A DNA stretch of 64,000 bases, from assembly GCF_900116195.1 (NCBI RefSeq), contig NZ_FOZW01000001.1:124001-188000 (forward strand), read 5' to 3'. The number at the start of each line of letters is the position of its first letter. The stretch's first letter is position 1. The notes under the pieces were generated by a model. It searched no databases. It saw only the letters and a program-made list of their open reading frames with translations, and was not told the DNA's origin. Below, in pieces: positions 47,213 through 57,849 of this stretch. A program made the translations under genes and the position numbers. Origin of the DNA: Alloyangia pacifica (GTDB lineage Bacteria > Pseudomonadota > Alphaproteobacteria > Rhodobacterales > Rhodobacteraceae).

Positions 47213-48883
47213 TCAGGCTGCCTCGGCGTTCTTCTTCTCGGTCTCGTAGAGCGCTTCCTTGAAGGGCGCCATGCCGAGCCGACGATAGGCCTGCAGGAAG
47301 GTCTCGTCGGCGCTCTCGCGGTTCGCGACGTAGGCATCGACCAGCCGCTCGATGGCGGGCACGATCTCCTCGTAGGAGAAGCCCGGACCGGTGCGCTCGC
47401 CGAGCGCGGCGGTCTCGGTGGCATCGCCGCCGAGGGTGATCTGGTAGGTCTCGACGCCGCCGCGATCCAGCCCGAGGATGCCGATATGGCCCACGTGGTG
47501 GTGGCCGCAGGCGTTGATGCAGCCCGAGATCTTGATCTTCAGATCGCCGATCTCATGCTCGGTTTTGAGCTCGTCGAAGCGCGTCGCGATCTGCGTGGCG
47601 ATCGGGATCGAGCGGGCCGTGGCCAGCGCGCAGTAGTCCATGCCGGGGCAGGCGATAATGTCGGAGATCTTGCCGATGTTGGCGGTGGCAAGCCCGTGCG
47701 CCTTCAGGATCTGGTGCAGTTGCGGCAGGTCCGACTTGTGGACGTGCGGCAGGATCACGTTCTGCTCGTGCGAGATGCGCAGCTCGTCATGGCCGAAACG
47801 CTCGGCGAGATCGGCCAGCACGCGCATCTGGTCGGCAGAGGCGTCGCCCGGGGTCTGGCCATGTGCCTTCAGCGAGACCTGCACGATGGCATAGCCCGGC
47901 GCCTTGTGCTCGGCGAGGTTGGTGTCGGCCCAGGAGCGGAACACCGGATCGGCCTCGTAGCTCGCGGCAAAGTCATCCTCGGGCGCATTGCGGAAGGCGG
48001 GCGCGCCGAAGCTCTCCTTGATCTCGGCGAAGAGATCGAGGTCGGCGCCGTTGAAGGCCGCCTTGGTCTCGGCGAAGCGCTCGGTGACGAGGCGCTGGAT
48101 TTCCTCGATGCCATGCTCATGCACGGTGATCTTGATACGCGCCTTGTACTTGTTGTCGCGGCGGCCGAGCAGGTTCCAGACCGAGACGGTGGCCTCGACG
48201 AAGGGCAGCAGGTCTTCCTGCGCCACGAAGTCCGACAGAACCTTGCCGATCATCGGGGTGCGGCCGAGGCCGCCACCGACGAGCACGCGGTAGCCCTGCT
48301 TGCCGCCTTGCTCGACGATCTCGATGCCGATGTCATGCGCCTTGATCACCGCACGGTCGTTCGGCGCGCCGGTGACGGCGATCTTGAACTTGCGCGGCAG
48401 GAACTGGAACTCGGGGTGGTCGGTCGACCACTGGCGCAGCAGCTCGGCCACCGGACGCGGGTCGGCGATCTCGTCGGCTGCGGCACCGGCGAAATGGTCC
48501 GCGGTCACGTTGCGGATGGTGTTGCCCGAGGTCTGGATGGCGTGCAGGTTCACCTCGGCCAGCGCGTCGAGCATGTCCGGCACATCCGAAAGCTTCGGCC
48601 AGTTGTACTGGATGTTCTGGCGGGTGGTGAAATGGCCGTAGCCCTTGTCCCACTTCTCGGCCAGCAGCGCGAGCTGGCGCATCTGCGCGCTCGACAGGGT
48701 GCCATAGGGGATCGCCACGCGCAGCATGTAGGCGTGCAGCTGCAGGTAGAGCCCGTTCATCAGGCGCAGCGGCTTGAACTCGTCTTCGGTGAGGTTGCCG
48801 GCGATGCGGCGCTCGACCTGGGCCCGGAACTGGCGGTTGCGTTCCTGGATGAAGGCGGTGTCGAACTCGGTATAGCGGTACAT
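47213..48883 (-). CDS. Ferredoxin-type nitrite/sulfite reductase
   Basis: The 556-residue sirohaem enzyme makes the six-electron reduction of sulfite to sulfide (or nitrite to ammonia). The two halves of the fold repeat (GHFTTRQNIQYNWPKL; LRISHEQNVILPHV). The cluster cysteines are CPGMDYC and CINAC in SGCINACGHHHVG. Sirohaem-contacting FTTRQN is visible. The gene pairing with cysH points to sulfite. The gap to cysH is 4 bp. The usual cysG (sirohaem synthase) gene is not adjacent. Confidence 0.93.
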   Translation of the reverse strand: MYRYTEFDTAFIQERNRQFRAQVERRIAGNLTEDEFKPLRLMNGLYLQLHAYMLRVAIPYGTLSSAQMRQLALLAEKWDKGYGHFTTRQNIQYNWPKLSDVPDMLDALAEVNLHAIQTSGNTIRNVTADHFAGAAADEIADPRPVAELLRQWSTDHPEFQFLPRKFKIAVTGAPNDRAVIKAHDIGIEIVEQGGKQGYRVLVGGGLGRTPMIGKVLSDFVAQEDLLPFVEATVSVWNLLGRRDNKYKARIKITVHEHGIEEIQRLVTERFAETKAAFNGADLDLFAEIKESFGAPAFRNAPEDDFAASYEADPVFRSWADTNLAEHKAPGYAIVQVSLKAHGQTPGDASADQMRVLADLAERFGHDELRISHEQNVILPHVHKSDLPQLHQILKAHGLATANIGKISDIIACPGMDYCALATARSIPIATQIATRFDELKTEHEIGDLKIKISGCINACGHHHVGHIGILGLDRGGVETYQITLGGDATETAALGERTGPGFSYEEIVPAIERLVDAYVANRESADETFLQAYRRLGMAPFKEALYETEKKNAEAA

Positions 48884-48932
48884 CTGGGTCTCCTGCGTCT
48901 GGCCTGGTCGCTGCGTGGGGAAGGGCGCCGGA

Positions 48933-49238
48933 TCAGGCGTCGGCTTCGGCCTGCTTGCCGTGGAAATAGTTCGAGGGGCCGGTGCGGCGGAAATCCTCGC
49001 GGAAGTGGGTCGGCTCGGCGCCCTTGGCACCCAGCTTGACGTCCGCGAGGTAGACACCGACCGTCTCGGCGGGGCGCGCCTGCGCGTCCAGAAGGCGGAT
49101 CTGCGCGATGGCCTCGTCGGTGATCACCTCGGCCTTGGAGAGATCGCGCACCCAGCTGTCATCGGCTGCGAGATAGATCACGTCGCCTTCGATCAGCGCG
49201 TTGGCGGTGACGACCTTGGGCGTGAAGGGCTTCGGCAT
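48933..49238 (-). CDS. DUF2849 family protein
   Basis: The 101-residue protein (PFTPKVVTANALIEGDVIYLA and the stretch after it) is of the DUF2849 family, a small protein that lies between sirohaem synthase and nitrite/sulfite reductase in alphaproteobacteria. An SH3-like beta barrel is likely. Its operon position makes a role in sirohaem or Fe-S enzyme maturation plausible. It is the first gene of the operon here. The divergent 152-bp region holds the promoter. Confidence 0.9.
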   Translation of the reverse strand: MPKPFTPKVVTANALIEGDVIYLAADDSWVRDLSKAEVITDEAIAQIRLLDAQARPAETVGVYLADVKLGAKGAEPTHFREDFRRTGPSNYFHGKQAEADA

Positions 49239-49390
49239 CGGGATACACTCCGGGAGGGGGTTCGTTGCCGCTCAATATAGAATTTTGTCCCCCCTTGCGG
49301 CTAGGGGAGCCGAAATATAAGGACATGCGTTCCGTCCTGTGGTTAAGGATGGTGCAGACGTTCCAATGCAGGCGAAAGGGCGGAACAGCC
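49239..49390. promoter_or_regulatory. Divergent promoter region of the sulfur operon and the Lrp gene
   Basis: The gap is AT-rich near its left half (ATATAGAATTTT at 49276-49287 and AAATATAA at 49314-49321) around a CCCC...GGGG core. It carries candidate -10-like sequences on both strands. No exact dyad is evident. By context it should hold the Lrp-family binding sites. Confidence 0.4.
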
Positions 49391-49846
49391 ATGTCTATCG
49401 ACGAGACCGACCGGAAAATCCTTCTGGAACTGCAGGAGGACGCGGGTCGTTCGCTGGACGAGATCGCTCGTGCCGTCGGGTCGTCCAAGACCCCGGTGTG
49501 GAATCGCATCCGCAAGATGCGCGAGGCCGGGATCATCGGTCCGCAGGTGGTGATCCCCGATCCCGAGAAGCTGGGCTTCGAGGCCTGTTTCTTCGTGCTG
49601 ATCCGCACGTCTGAGCACGAGGCCGGCTGGCAGGCGAAATTCCTCAAAGCCCTGCGCGAGCGGCCCGAGGTGATGGAGGCGCATCGCCTCGCGGGCGAGA
49701 TCGACTACATCCTCAAGGTGCGGGTGAAGAATGCCCGCGCCTATGACGTCTTCTACCAGGCGCTCATCTCCGAGGTGAAGGTCTACAACGTGACGGCGCT
49801 GCTCTCGATGGAAGAGATCAAGAACACCAACGCGCTGCCGCTCTGA
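49391..49846 (+). CDS. Lrp/AsnC-family regulator
   Basis: The 151-residue protein has the AsnC-type helix-turn-helix (TDRKILLELQEDAGRSLDEIARAVGSSKTPVWNRIRKM, residues 7-45) and the RAM ligand domain (residues 65-145). Divergence from the sulfur operon makes it the likely controller of that operon, possibly sensing a sulfur amino acid. An ATG upstream (49323) is in frame, but that region reads as promoter. The selected start gives the family length. Confidence 0.9.
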   Translation: MSIDETDRKILLELQEDAGRSLDEIARAVGSSKTPVWNRIRKMREAGIIGPQVVIPDPEKLGFEACFFVLIRTSEHEAGWQAKFLKALRERPEVMEAHRLAGEIDYILKVRVKNARAYDVFYQALISEVKVYNVTALLSMEEIKNTNALPL

Positions 49847-49856
49847 GGAGGGACCG

Positions 49857-50168
49857 ATGACCGACACGCCCGAACCGCCGAAGCCGCAGGTCTCGATCAC
49901 CTATTGCACCGGCTGCAACTGGCTCCTGCGTGCCGGATGGATGGCGCAGGAGCTGCTGCAGACCTTCGGGCAGGACCTTGGCGGGGTGACCTTGGTGCCC
50001 GGCTACGGCGGGGTCTACGAGATCTCGGTGGACGGTGTTCTGCTATGGGAGCGCAAGCGCGACGGCGGTTTTCCCGAGCCCAAGGTGATCAAGCAGCGCC
50101 TGCGCGACGTCATCGCCCCGGAGCGCGACCTTGGTCATAGCGACCGTCCGACCGGCGCCGCCCCATGA
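49857..50168 (+). CDS. SelT/SelW/SelH-like thioredoxin-fold protein (Rdx family)
   Basis: The 103-residue protein has the redox motif ITYCTGCNW (C17, C20), where selenoprotein W and relatives have CxxU, so this is the cysteine form. GGVYEISVDGVLLWERKRDGG is the conserved second half. It probably acts as a small thiol-redox protein. It follows the Lrp gene by 10 bp with GAGGAGGG upstream. Confidence 0.88.
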   Translation: MTDTPEPPKPQVSITYCTGCNWLLRAGWMAQELLQTFGQDLGGVTLVPGYGGVYEISVDGVLLWERKRDGGFPEPKVIKQRLRDVIAPERDLGHSDRPTGAAP

Positions 50169-50255
50169 AGTTTTTCCGACAGGCGTGACCTTGCGCCGTG
50201 CTGTGCTAGGTTCGCGATCAGAGCCCCGCGCGGGCAGAAAGAGGAGACCCAAGAG

Positions 50256-50681
50256 ATGATCAACAAGAGCGGATCGGCGAACTGGCAGGGCGGGCTGAAG
50301 GATGGGACGGGCACCGTCTCGACCGAGTCCGGCGTGCTGGACAAGCAGAACTACGGCTTCAACAAGCGCTTCGGCGACGAGGCGGGCACCAACCCCGAGG
50401 AGCTGATCGCCGCGGCCCATGCCAGCTGCTTCTCGATGGCGCTGAGCAATATCCTCGGCGACTATGACCTCAAGGCCGAGGACATCTCCACGGTCGCCAC
50501 GGTGACGCTGGAGCAGGTCGATGGCGGCTTCGCGGTGACCAAGAGCCACCTCAAGATGACCGCCGTGATCCCCGGCGCCAGCGAGGAGACCTTCCTCGAG
50601 GCGGCGAACAAGGCCAAGGCCGGTTGCCCGATCTCCAAGCTGCTCAATGCCGAGATCACCATGGACGCGACCCTGGCCTGA
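50256..50681 (+). CDS. OsmC-family peroxiredoxin
   Basis: The 141-residue thiol peroxidase reduces organic hydroperoxides. The two catalytic cysteines are C58 (AAAHASCFSMALS) and C124 (AKAGCPISKLL), and NPEELIAAAHASCF is diagnostic of the OsmC branch rather than Ohr. AGAGGAGA precedes the ATG. It is the last gene before a terminator. Confidence 0.9.
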   Translation: MINKSGSANWQGGLKDGTGTVSTESGVLDKQNYGFNKRFGDEAGTNPEELIAAAHASCFSMALSNILGDYDLKAEDISTVATVTLEQVDGGFAVTKSHLKMTAVIPGASEETFLEAANKAKAGCPISKLLNAEITMDATLA

Positions 50682-50707
50682 ACCGGCGCAGGACTGTCAG
50701 CATGTCG

Positions 50708-50739
50708 AAGGGCGCTTCCGGAAAAGGGGAGCGCCCTTT
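50708..50739 (+). terminator. Terminator of the OsmC gene
   Basis: AAGGGCGCT / AGCGCCCTT with a 13-nt loop is followed by a short T-run. Confidence 0.75.
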
Positions 50740-50801
50740 GCACATGGTCCGCGCACAGGGGCCCTCGCACATGGGGCGGCGCGCGGTGGCAGCGCTGCAA
50801 G

Positions 50802-50898
50802 GCGAGGGGCCAGCCCCTCGCGCTCCCCGGGATATTTGCGACATATGGAAGGAGGGCGGCGTCTGATCTTCCACATGGGCCAAATATCCCCGCCGGAG
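50802..50898. repeat. Paired intergenic repeat, B type (B4)
   Basis: GCGAGGGGC / GCCCCTCGC hairpin is followed by CCCCGGGATATTTG and ACATATGGAA on the plus strand. An opposing copy (TTCCACATGG ... CAAATATCCCCG) is at 50879-50892. The inner arms are an imperfect version of the B1 pair. Confidence 0.55.
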
Positions 50899-50950
50899 GC
50901 AGGCCGTTGCGCGCGGGCAGCGGCGGCGCGGGATAAGCGAACTGCGCATG

Positions 50951-50976
50951 AAAAAAGCCGCCCCGAGGGGCGGCTC
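50951..50976 (-). terminator. Terminator of the DEAD-box helicase gene
   Basis: On the minus strand AGCCGCCC / GGGCGGCT with a four-base loop is followed by six T residues. Confidence 0.85.
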
Positions 50977-51012
50977 TTTCGTGTCCGATTGTCGTGTCGG
51001 GCTGTACCGGCC

Positions 51013-52479
<1,467 letters not shown>

Positions 52480-52578
52480 GTAGGTCCGATGCAATGCGGA
52501 CTCTGAAACGTGGCCCGCGCGTCTGAGGAAGGGCCCGGATGGCCCGAAAAAGCCGCCCGAGGGCAGCCATGATGCGGG

Positions 52579-52608
52579 CTTGTACCGGAATCAGGCGGGA
52601 AAGGTCAA
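52579..52608 (-). promoter_or_regulatory. Sigma-70-like promoter of the DEAD-box gene
   Basis: On the minus strand TTGACC (52603-52608), an 18-bp spacer and TACAAG (52579-52584) give a predicted leader of about 95 nt. Confidence 0.5.
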
Positions 52609-52738
52609 TCTATAGGGAGTTTTGGCCGTAAAAACGGCAGTTTCGGCCGGTTCTGAGGCTCCGGGGACACGGAATCGTGACGTTTGAAGGGGCGGAACTG
52701 CATGAATCTTCCGCAGAGTCTTCGGCAGCGGCAGGGAC

Positions 52739-53596
<858 letters not shown>

Positions 53597-53847
53597 CGGG
53601 TCCTCCTCGCTGCGCTCCCTGAAGGGATAGAGGGCCGCAAAGCCCGCTTCAAGCGGGCTTTCAGGGCACTCGCGCAGGGCTCTGTCATGCGGTGGTTACA
53701 AAAGAGGCACCTGCCGAAGATTCGTTCGCAGCCTATCCCATTGTGTAGTGACATCGGGGGGTGGGTGGGATAACAGCAGCCTCGCAAGGGGTGCCGGTTC
53801 CGGTCAGGATTTCCTCGCCGGACACCGGTTTTGAAGAGGGAGCAGAA

Positions 53848-54270
53848 ATGAAGCCCGAGACTTTTCTGCCCGACGATTACCGTCCGGCCGAAGACGAACC
53901 TTTCATGAACGAGCGTCAGACGGAGTACTTCCGCCGCAAGCTGCTCGCATGGAAAAACGACATTCTCGCCGAGAGCCGCGATACGATCGAGGCGCTGCAG
54001 GAAGCCACCCGGAACATTCCCGACGTGACAGACCGTGCCAGCGAAGAGACCGACCGCGCACTCGAATTGCGTACCCGCGACCGTCAGCGAAAGCTGGTGG
54101 CCAAGATCGACTCGGCGCTGCGCCGGATCGAGCAGGGCGAGTACGGCTATTGCGAAGTGACCGGGGAGCCGATCAGCCTCAAGCGGCTGGACGCGCGTCC
54201 GATCGCCACCATGAGCCTCGAGGCGCAGGAGCGTCACGAGCGCCGCGAGAAGGTGCATCGCGACGACTGA
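53848..54270 (+). CDS. dksA: DksA, zinc-finger-cysteine-poor form
   Basis: The 140-residue RNA polymerase secondary-channel factor keeps the coiled-coil tip residues D59, D62 and A64 (IPDVTDRASEE) that match E. coli D71, D74 and A76. The C-terminal zinc finger has only one of the four cysteines: C102 in GYCEVTGEPIS, while the others are replaced (T105, and no CxxC after ARPIAT). Rhodobacter DksA of this type is known to be functional. AAGAGGGA precedes the ATG; the in-frame upstream region is leader. It mediates the stringent response with ppGpp. Confidence 0.93.
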   Translation: MKPETFLPDDYRPAEDEPFMNERQTEYFRRKLLAWKNDILAESRDTIEALQEATRNIPDVTDRASEETDRALELRTRDRQRKLVAKIDSALRRIEQGEYGYCEVTGEPISLKRLDARPIATMSLEAQERHERREKVHRDD

Positions 54271-54320
54271 GCCCGGGGCGATCCGGCCAAGGCCGGGCCG
54301 CAAAGGCTTGACAAGACAGG

Positions 54321-54349
54321 ACGCCGGGGCCATTGGCTCCGGCGTTTTC
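54321..54349 (+). terminator. Terminator of dksA
   Basis: ACGCCGG (54321-54327) pairs with CCGGCGT (54339-54345), with an inner GGCC/GGCT extension, followed by TTTTC and a second T-run. Confidence 0.8.
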
Positions 54350-54377
54350 ATTTTTCGCCTTTAGCGGGAGCGGCGGG

Positions 54378-55547
54378 GTGCCGGGCAAGTCAGTCACGAT
54401 CATCGGAGGCGGCATCGGCGGCTTTGCCGCGGCGCTCGCGCTGCGTGCGCGTGGCTTCGAGGTGCGCGTGCTGGAGCAGGCCGAGGCGATCTCGGAGGTC
54501 GGCGCAGGGCTGCAGATCAGCCCCAATGGCCTGAGGGTGCTCGCAGCGCTCGGGCTGGCGGACGGTCTGCGCGCCGGGGCCTGCCGGGCGCAAGCGGTCT
54601 CGCTGCGCGACCACCGCCGGGGGACCGAGGTGCTGCGGCTCGATCTGGGTCGTCTGCCCGAGGGCGACGAATATCATTTCGTGCATCGTGCCGACCTGAT
54701 CGGGCTGCTGTCGCAGGCGGCGCGAGATGCGGGGGTGCAGGTGCGGCTGTTGCAGAAGGTGGCTGCCGTGCACCCGGGCGCACCGGTGCGGCTGGAGATG
54801 GCCAACGGCGACTCCTGTTCGGCCGAGCTGGTGATCGGCGCCGACGGGCTGCACTCGGTGCTGCGCGGCGCGCTCAACGGCGTGATCGCGCCTTTCTTCA
54901 CCGGGCAGGTCGCATGGCGGGCCGTGGTGCCCAATCTCGTCGGCCAGCCGCCGGAAGCGCGGGTTCACATGGGGCCGGGGCGGCATGTGGTGAGCTACCC
55001 GCTGCGCGGCGGTCAGATGGTCAACCTCGTTGCGGTCGAGGAGCGCCGCAACTGGACCGAGGAGGGCTGGTCGCATTTCGATGATCCGGCCAACCTGCGC
55101 GCGGCTTTCGCAGGTTTCGGAGGCGATGTGCCGCAGCTTCTGGCGGCGGTGGACCGTCCGGGTCTCTGGGGTCTGTTCCGCCACCCGGTGGCGCGGCGCT
55201 GGCATGGCGAGGGCGTCGCGATCCTCGGCGACGCGGCGCATCCCACGCTGCCCTTCATGGCGCAGGGTGCAAACATGGCGCTGGAGGATGCCTGGGTGCT
55301 GGCCGCCTGCCTGTCCTCCATCGATGACCGAGATGCCGCACTGGCGCGCTACCAGGAGCTGCGCCGCGCGCGCTGTGTGAAGGTGGTAGAGGCGGCCAAC
55401 GGCAACGCCTGGAAATACCATCTGAAGAACCCGCTGGTGCGCGGCGTCGCGCATTTCGGCATGGGCATGCTCGGGCGCATGGCACCGGATCGCATGCTGG
55501 GGCAGTTCGACTGGATTTACGGCTACGACGCCACGCAGGTTGCCTGA
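54378..55547 (+). CDS. FAD-dependent aromatic-ring monooxygenase
   Basis: The 389-residue flavoprotein has the dinucleotide fold VTIIGGGIGGFAAALALRARG. DG motif: LVIGADGLHSVLRGAL. Second FAD motif: VAILGDAAHPTLPFMAQGAN. This is the class A hydroxylase pattern (salicylate or 3-hydroxybenzoate hydroxylases), probably taking NAD(P)H. The GTG start follows GGGAGCGG. The only neighbour is convergent CreA, so the substrate cannot be given. Confidence 0.88.
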   Translation: MPGKSVTIIGGGIGGFAAALALRARGFEVRVLEQAEAISEVGAGLQISPNGLRVLAALGLADGLRAGACRAQAVSLRDHRRGTEVLRLDLGRLPEGDEYHFVHRADLIGLLSQAARDAGVQVRLLQKVAAVHPGAPVRLEMANGDSCSAELVIGADGLHSVLRGALNGVIAPFFTGQVAWRAVVPNLVGQPPEARVHMGPGRHVVSYPLRGGQMVNLVAVEERRNWTEEGWSHFDDPANLRAAFAGFGGDVPQLLAAVDRPGLWGLFRHPVARRWHGEGVAILGDAAHPTLPFMAQGANMALEDAWVLAACLSSIDDRDAALARYQELRRARCVKVVEAANGNAWKYHLKNPLVRGVAHFGMGMLGRMAPDRMLGQFDWIYGYDATQVA

Positions 55548-55551
55548 GCGC

Positions 55552-56019
55552 TCAGTTCTCGGACCAGGTAACCTCTGTGCCGTAGAGCGGCACGGTCGAC
55601 ATCGACACTTTGGCAGAGCCTTCGGTCAGTTCGGCGGCATGCGCGAGGTAGATCAAGGTCTGGTTGCTCTCGTCGTAGATGCGTTTCACGCGCAGGGACT
55701 TGAGGATGATCGAGCGCGAGGTGCGGAACACATCTTCGCCGTCCTTGTCCCGGTCGATGTCGCCGATCACGATCGGTCCGGTCTGGCGGCAGGAGATCGA
55801 GGCGTTCGACGGATCCTCGAACCAGTTGCCCTTGGACAGCCGGTCGAGAATGCCGCGGTCGAAATAAGCGATGTGGCAGGTCACTCCCTGCACCTTGGGG
55901 TCGGCAATGGCGTCGATCTCGATGTCATTGCCGACCCAGTCCACGCCCACCTCGCCGACCTGCTCCGCGAGCGTCACCGAGGGCAGCAGGCACAGCAGGG
56001 CGAGGAGGGCGGGTTTCAT
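55552..56019 (-). CDS. CreA family protein
   Basis: The 155-residue exported protein has a signal peptide (MKPALLALLCLLPSVTLA). The CreA body contains VGNDIEIDAIADPKVQGVTCHIAYFDRG, DPSNASISCRQTGPI and RTSRSIILKSLRVKRIYDE, with cysteines in the mature part that probably form a disulfide. CreA proteins are periplasmic and of unknown function. It converges with the monooxygenase gene with 4 bp between the stops and lies 20 bp after the PNPOx-like gene. Confidence 0.93.
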   Translation of the reverse strand: MKPALLALLCLLPSVTLAEQVGEVGVDWVGNDIEIDAIADPKVQGVTCHIAYFDRGILDRLSKGNWFEDPSNASISCRQTGPIVIGDIDRDKDGEDVFRTSRSIILKSLRVKRIYDESNQTLIYLAHAAELTEGSAKVSMSTVPLYGTEVTWSEN

Positions 56020-56039
56020 GGCGAGTCTCCGGATGGCGA

Positions 56040-56522
56040 TCAGAATACCACCCGACCATGCTCGCCCACGTCGGGCGTGTCATCCGTCATTTGCGCCTTG
56101 GCGATCTCGTAGAGGAAGCTGGCGCCGCCGTTGCTGACCCAGACCTCGCCCTCCTTGGGGGTCATCTTGACCAGCTGGACCGAGTCGTCGTCGCGCCCGT
56201 CCTTGAACCAGGCACCGGCCACGACGCTCCAGATCTCGTCGAGCTTCTTGTCGTCGTTCGTCAGCTCGGCGGTACCGAAGACGTTGGCATATAGATGCGC
56301 CTTGGGGTCGGCGATGTGGAAGCTCACCTCGCCGCCGCTCTTGGCGGCGCGGGCAGCCGCCGAGCCCTTGGCGGTGATGAACCAGATCGCGTTTTCCTCC
56401 TTGTCGGCGTGGGGCGCCATCGGCACCGGGCGCTCGCCGTCCGCCGCCAGCAGGCCGGCGCGCACGTCCTTCAGCTGTTTCCAGAAATCGTGCTTGAGGT
56501 CGGTCATGTGATCCTTGGGCAT
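56040..56522 (-). CDS. Pyridoxamine-5'-phosphate-oxidase-fold stress protein
   Basis: The 160-residue protein has the split-barrel flavin fold typical of general stress protein 26 homologues: APHADKEENAIWFITAKGSA, GEVSFHIADPKAHLYANVFGTAEL and WSVVAGAWFKDGRDDDSVQLVKM. It probably binds a flavin and acts as a small oxidoreductase. An internal ATG five codons in (56507) is an alternative. GAAAAGGAGAG precedes the chosen start. Confidence 0.88.
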   Translation of the reverse strand: MPKDHMTDLKHDFWKQLKDVRAGLLAADGERPVPMAPHADKEENAIWFITAKGSAAARAAKSGGEVSFHIADPKAHLYANVFGTAELTNDDKKLDEIWSVVAGAWFKDGRDDDSVQLVKMTPKEGEVWVSNGGASFLYEIAKAQMTDDTPDVGEHGRVVF

Positions 56523-56612
56523 GTCGTCTCTCCTTTTCTGTCTGTCAGCGGCTCAACGCTCGCGCCGCCCGGCCGTTCCTCGCGGTCACGGCAGGGTGAC
56601 ATGCCTTTGCTG

Positions 56613-56641
56613 TTGACGTCCGGCGGGCTGCGCGCTTAGAT
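56613..56641 (+). promoter_or_regulatory. Sigma-70-like promoter of the leucine-catabolism operon
   Basis: TTGACG (56613-56618), an exact 17-bp spacer and TTAGAT (56636-56641) predict a transcript starting near 56648, about 36 nt before the ivd start codon. Confidence 0.6.
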
Positions 56642-56642
56642 A

Positions 56643-56656
56643 TGAACAACTGTTCA
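56643..56656. promoter_or_regulatory. Operator-like dyad at the predicted start point of the ivd operon
   Basis: TGAACA-AC-TGTTCA has perfect 6-bp arms and begins 2 bp after the -10 box, so a bound repressor would block initiation. The shape fits a TetR-type site. The regulator is not in the window. Confidence 0.5.
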
Positions 56657-56683
56657 ATAACTGCCAGGGGAGGGGCGGTTTGG

Positions 56684-57847
56684 ATGTTCAATGCGGTCAT
56701 GACCTTTGATCTGGGTGAAGACGTAGGTGCGCTGCGCGAGATGGTGCATCGCTGGGCGCAGGAACGGGTCAAGCCGATGGCGGCGCAGGTCGACCGGGAC
56801 AATGCGTTCCCCAACGAGCTGTGGCGCGAGATGGGTGAGCTCGGTCTCTTGGGCATCACCGTGCCTGAGGAGTTCGGCGGCGCGGGCATGGGCTATCTGG
56901 CGCATGTGGTGGCGGTCGAGGAGATCGCCCGCGCCTCTGCTTCGGTTTCGCTGTCCTACGGCGCGCACTCCAACCTCTGCGTCAATCAGATCAAGCTGAA
57001 CGGCTCGCCTGAGCAAAAGGCGAAATACCTGCCCGGGCTGATTTCCGGCGAGCATGTCGGCGCGCTCGCGATGTCAGAGCCGAACGCGGGCTCCGACGTG
57101 GTCAGTATGAAGCTGCGCGCCGAGAAGAAGAACGACCGCTTCATCCTCAACGGCAACAAGTACTGGATCACCAACGGGCCGGACGCTGATACGCTGGTGG
57201 TTTACGCCAAGACCGACCCCGAGGCCGGGTCGAAGGGCATCACCGCCTTCCTCATCGAGAAGAGCATGACCGGTTTCTCGACCTCGCCGCATTTCGACAA
57301 GCTCGGGATGCGCGGCTCGAACACCGCCGAACTGATTTTCGACGACGTGGAAGTGCCCTTCGAGAACATCCTCGGCGAAGAGGGCAAGGGCGTGCGCGTG
57401 CTGATGTCGGGGCTCGACTACGAGCGCGTGGTGCTCGCGGGCATCGGCACCGGCATCATGGCCGCCTGCCTTGACGAGATCATGCCCTACATGGCCGAGC
57501 GCAAGCAGTTCGGCCAGCCGATCGGGAACTTCCAGCTCATGCAGGGCAAGATCGCCGACATGTACACGGCGATGAACTCGGCCCGTGCCTATGTCTACGA
57601 GGTCGCCAAGGCCTGCGACCGCGGCGATGTCACGCGTCAGGACGCCGCGGCCTGCTGCCTCTACGCCTCGGAACAGGCGATGGTGCAGGCGCATCAGGCG
57701 GTGCAGGCGATGGGCGGGGCGGGCTTCCTCGCGGATGCGCCGGTGGCGCGGCTGTTCCGAGATGCCAAGCTGATGGAGATCGGCGCGGGAACGTCGGAGA
57801 TCCGCCGCATGCTGGTGGGCCGCGAGTTGATGAACGCGATGAGCTGA
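56684..57847 (+). CDS. ivd: Isovaleryl-CoA dehydrogenase
   Basis: The 387-residue acyl-CoA dehydrogenase oxidises isovaleryl-CoA to 3-methylcrotonyl-CoA in leucine breakdown. The catalytic glutamate is E247 in [11 protein letters not shown], at the position specific to isovaleryl-CoA dehydrogenases. The flavin-binding [17 protein letters not shown] and the C-terminal [20 protein letters not shown] are intact. AGGGGAGGGG precedes the ATG at 56684. The in-frame ATG at 56642 lies in the promoter region. Methylcrotonyl-CoA carboxylase genes downstream confirm the pathway. Confidence 0.95.
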   Translation: MFNAVMTFDLGEDVGALREMVHRWAQERVKPMAAQVDRDNAFPNELWREMGELGLLGITVPEEFGGAGMGYLAHVVAVEEIARASASVSLSYGAHSNLCVNQIKLNGSPEQKAKYLPGLISGEHVGALAMSEPNAGSDVVSMKLRAEKKNDRFILNGNKYWITNGPDADTLVVYAKTDPEAGSKGITAFLIEKSMTGFSTSPHFDKLGMRGSNTAELIFDDVEVPFENILGEEGKGVRVLMSGLDYERVVLAGIGTGIMAACLDEIMPYMAERKQFGQPIGNFQLMQGKIADMYTAMNSARAYVYEVAKACDRGDVTRQDAAACCLYASEQAMVQAHQAVQAMGGAGFLADAPVARLFRDAKLMEIGAGTSEIRRMLVGRELMNAMS

Positions 57848-57849
57848 AG

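Larger units (their letters stand above)
50682..51012. other. 331-bp gap between OsmC and DEAD-box genes
   Basis: I see no gene. It holds the OsmC terminator (50708-50739), a paired B-type repeat (50802-50898) and the minus-strand terminator of the helicase gene (50951-50976). Confidence 0.6.

Noticed and set aside
49276-49321. Dyad in the sulfur operon promoter
   Set aside because: The AT-rich flanks around CCCC...GGGG look symmetrical at first, but the arms do not align as a real inverted repeat.
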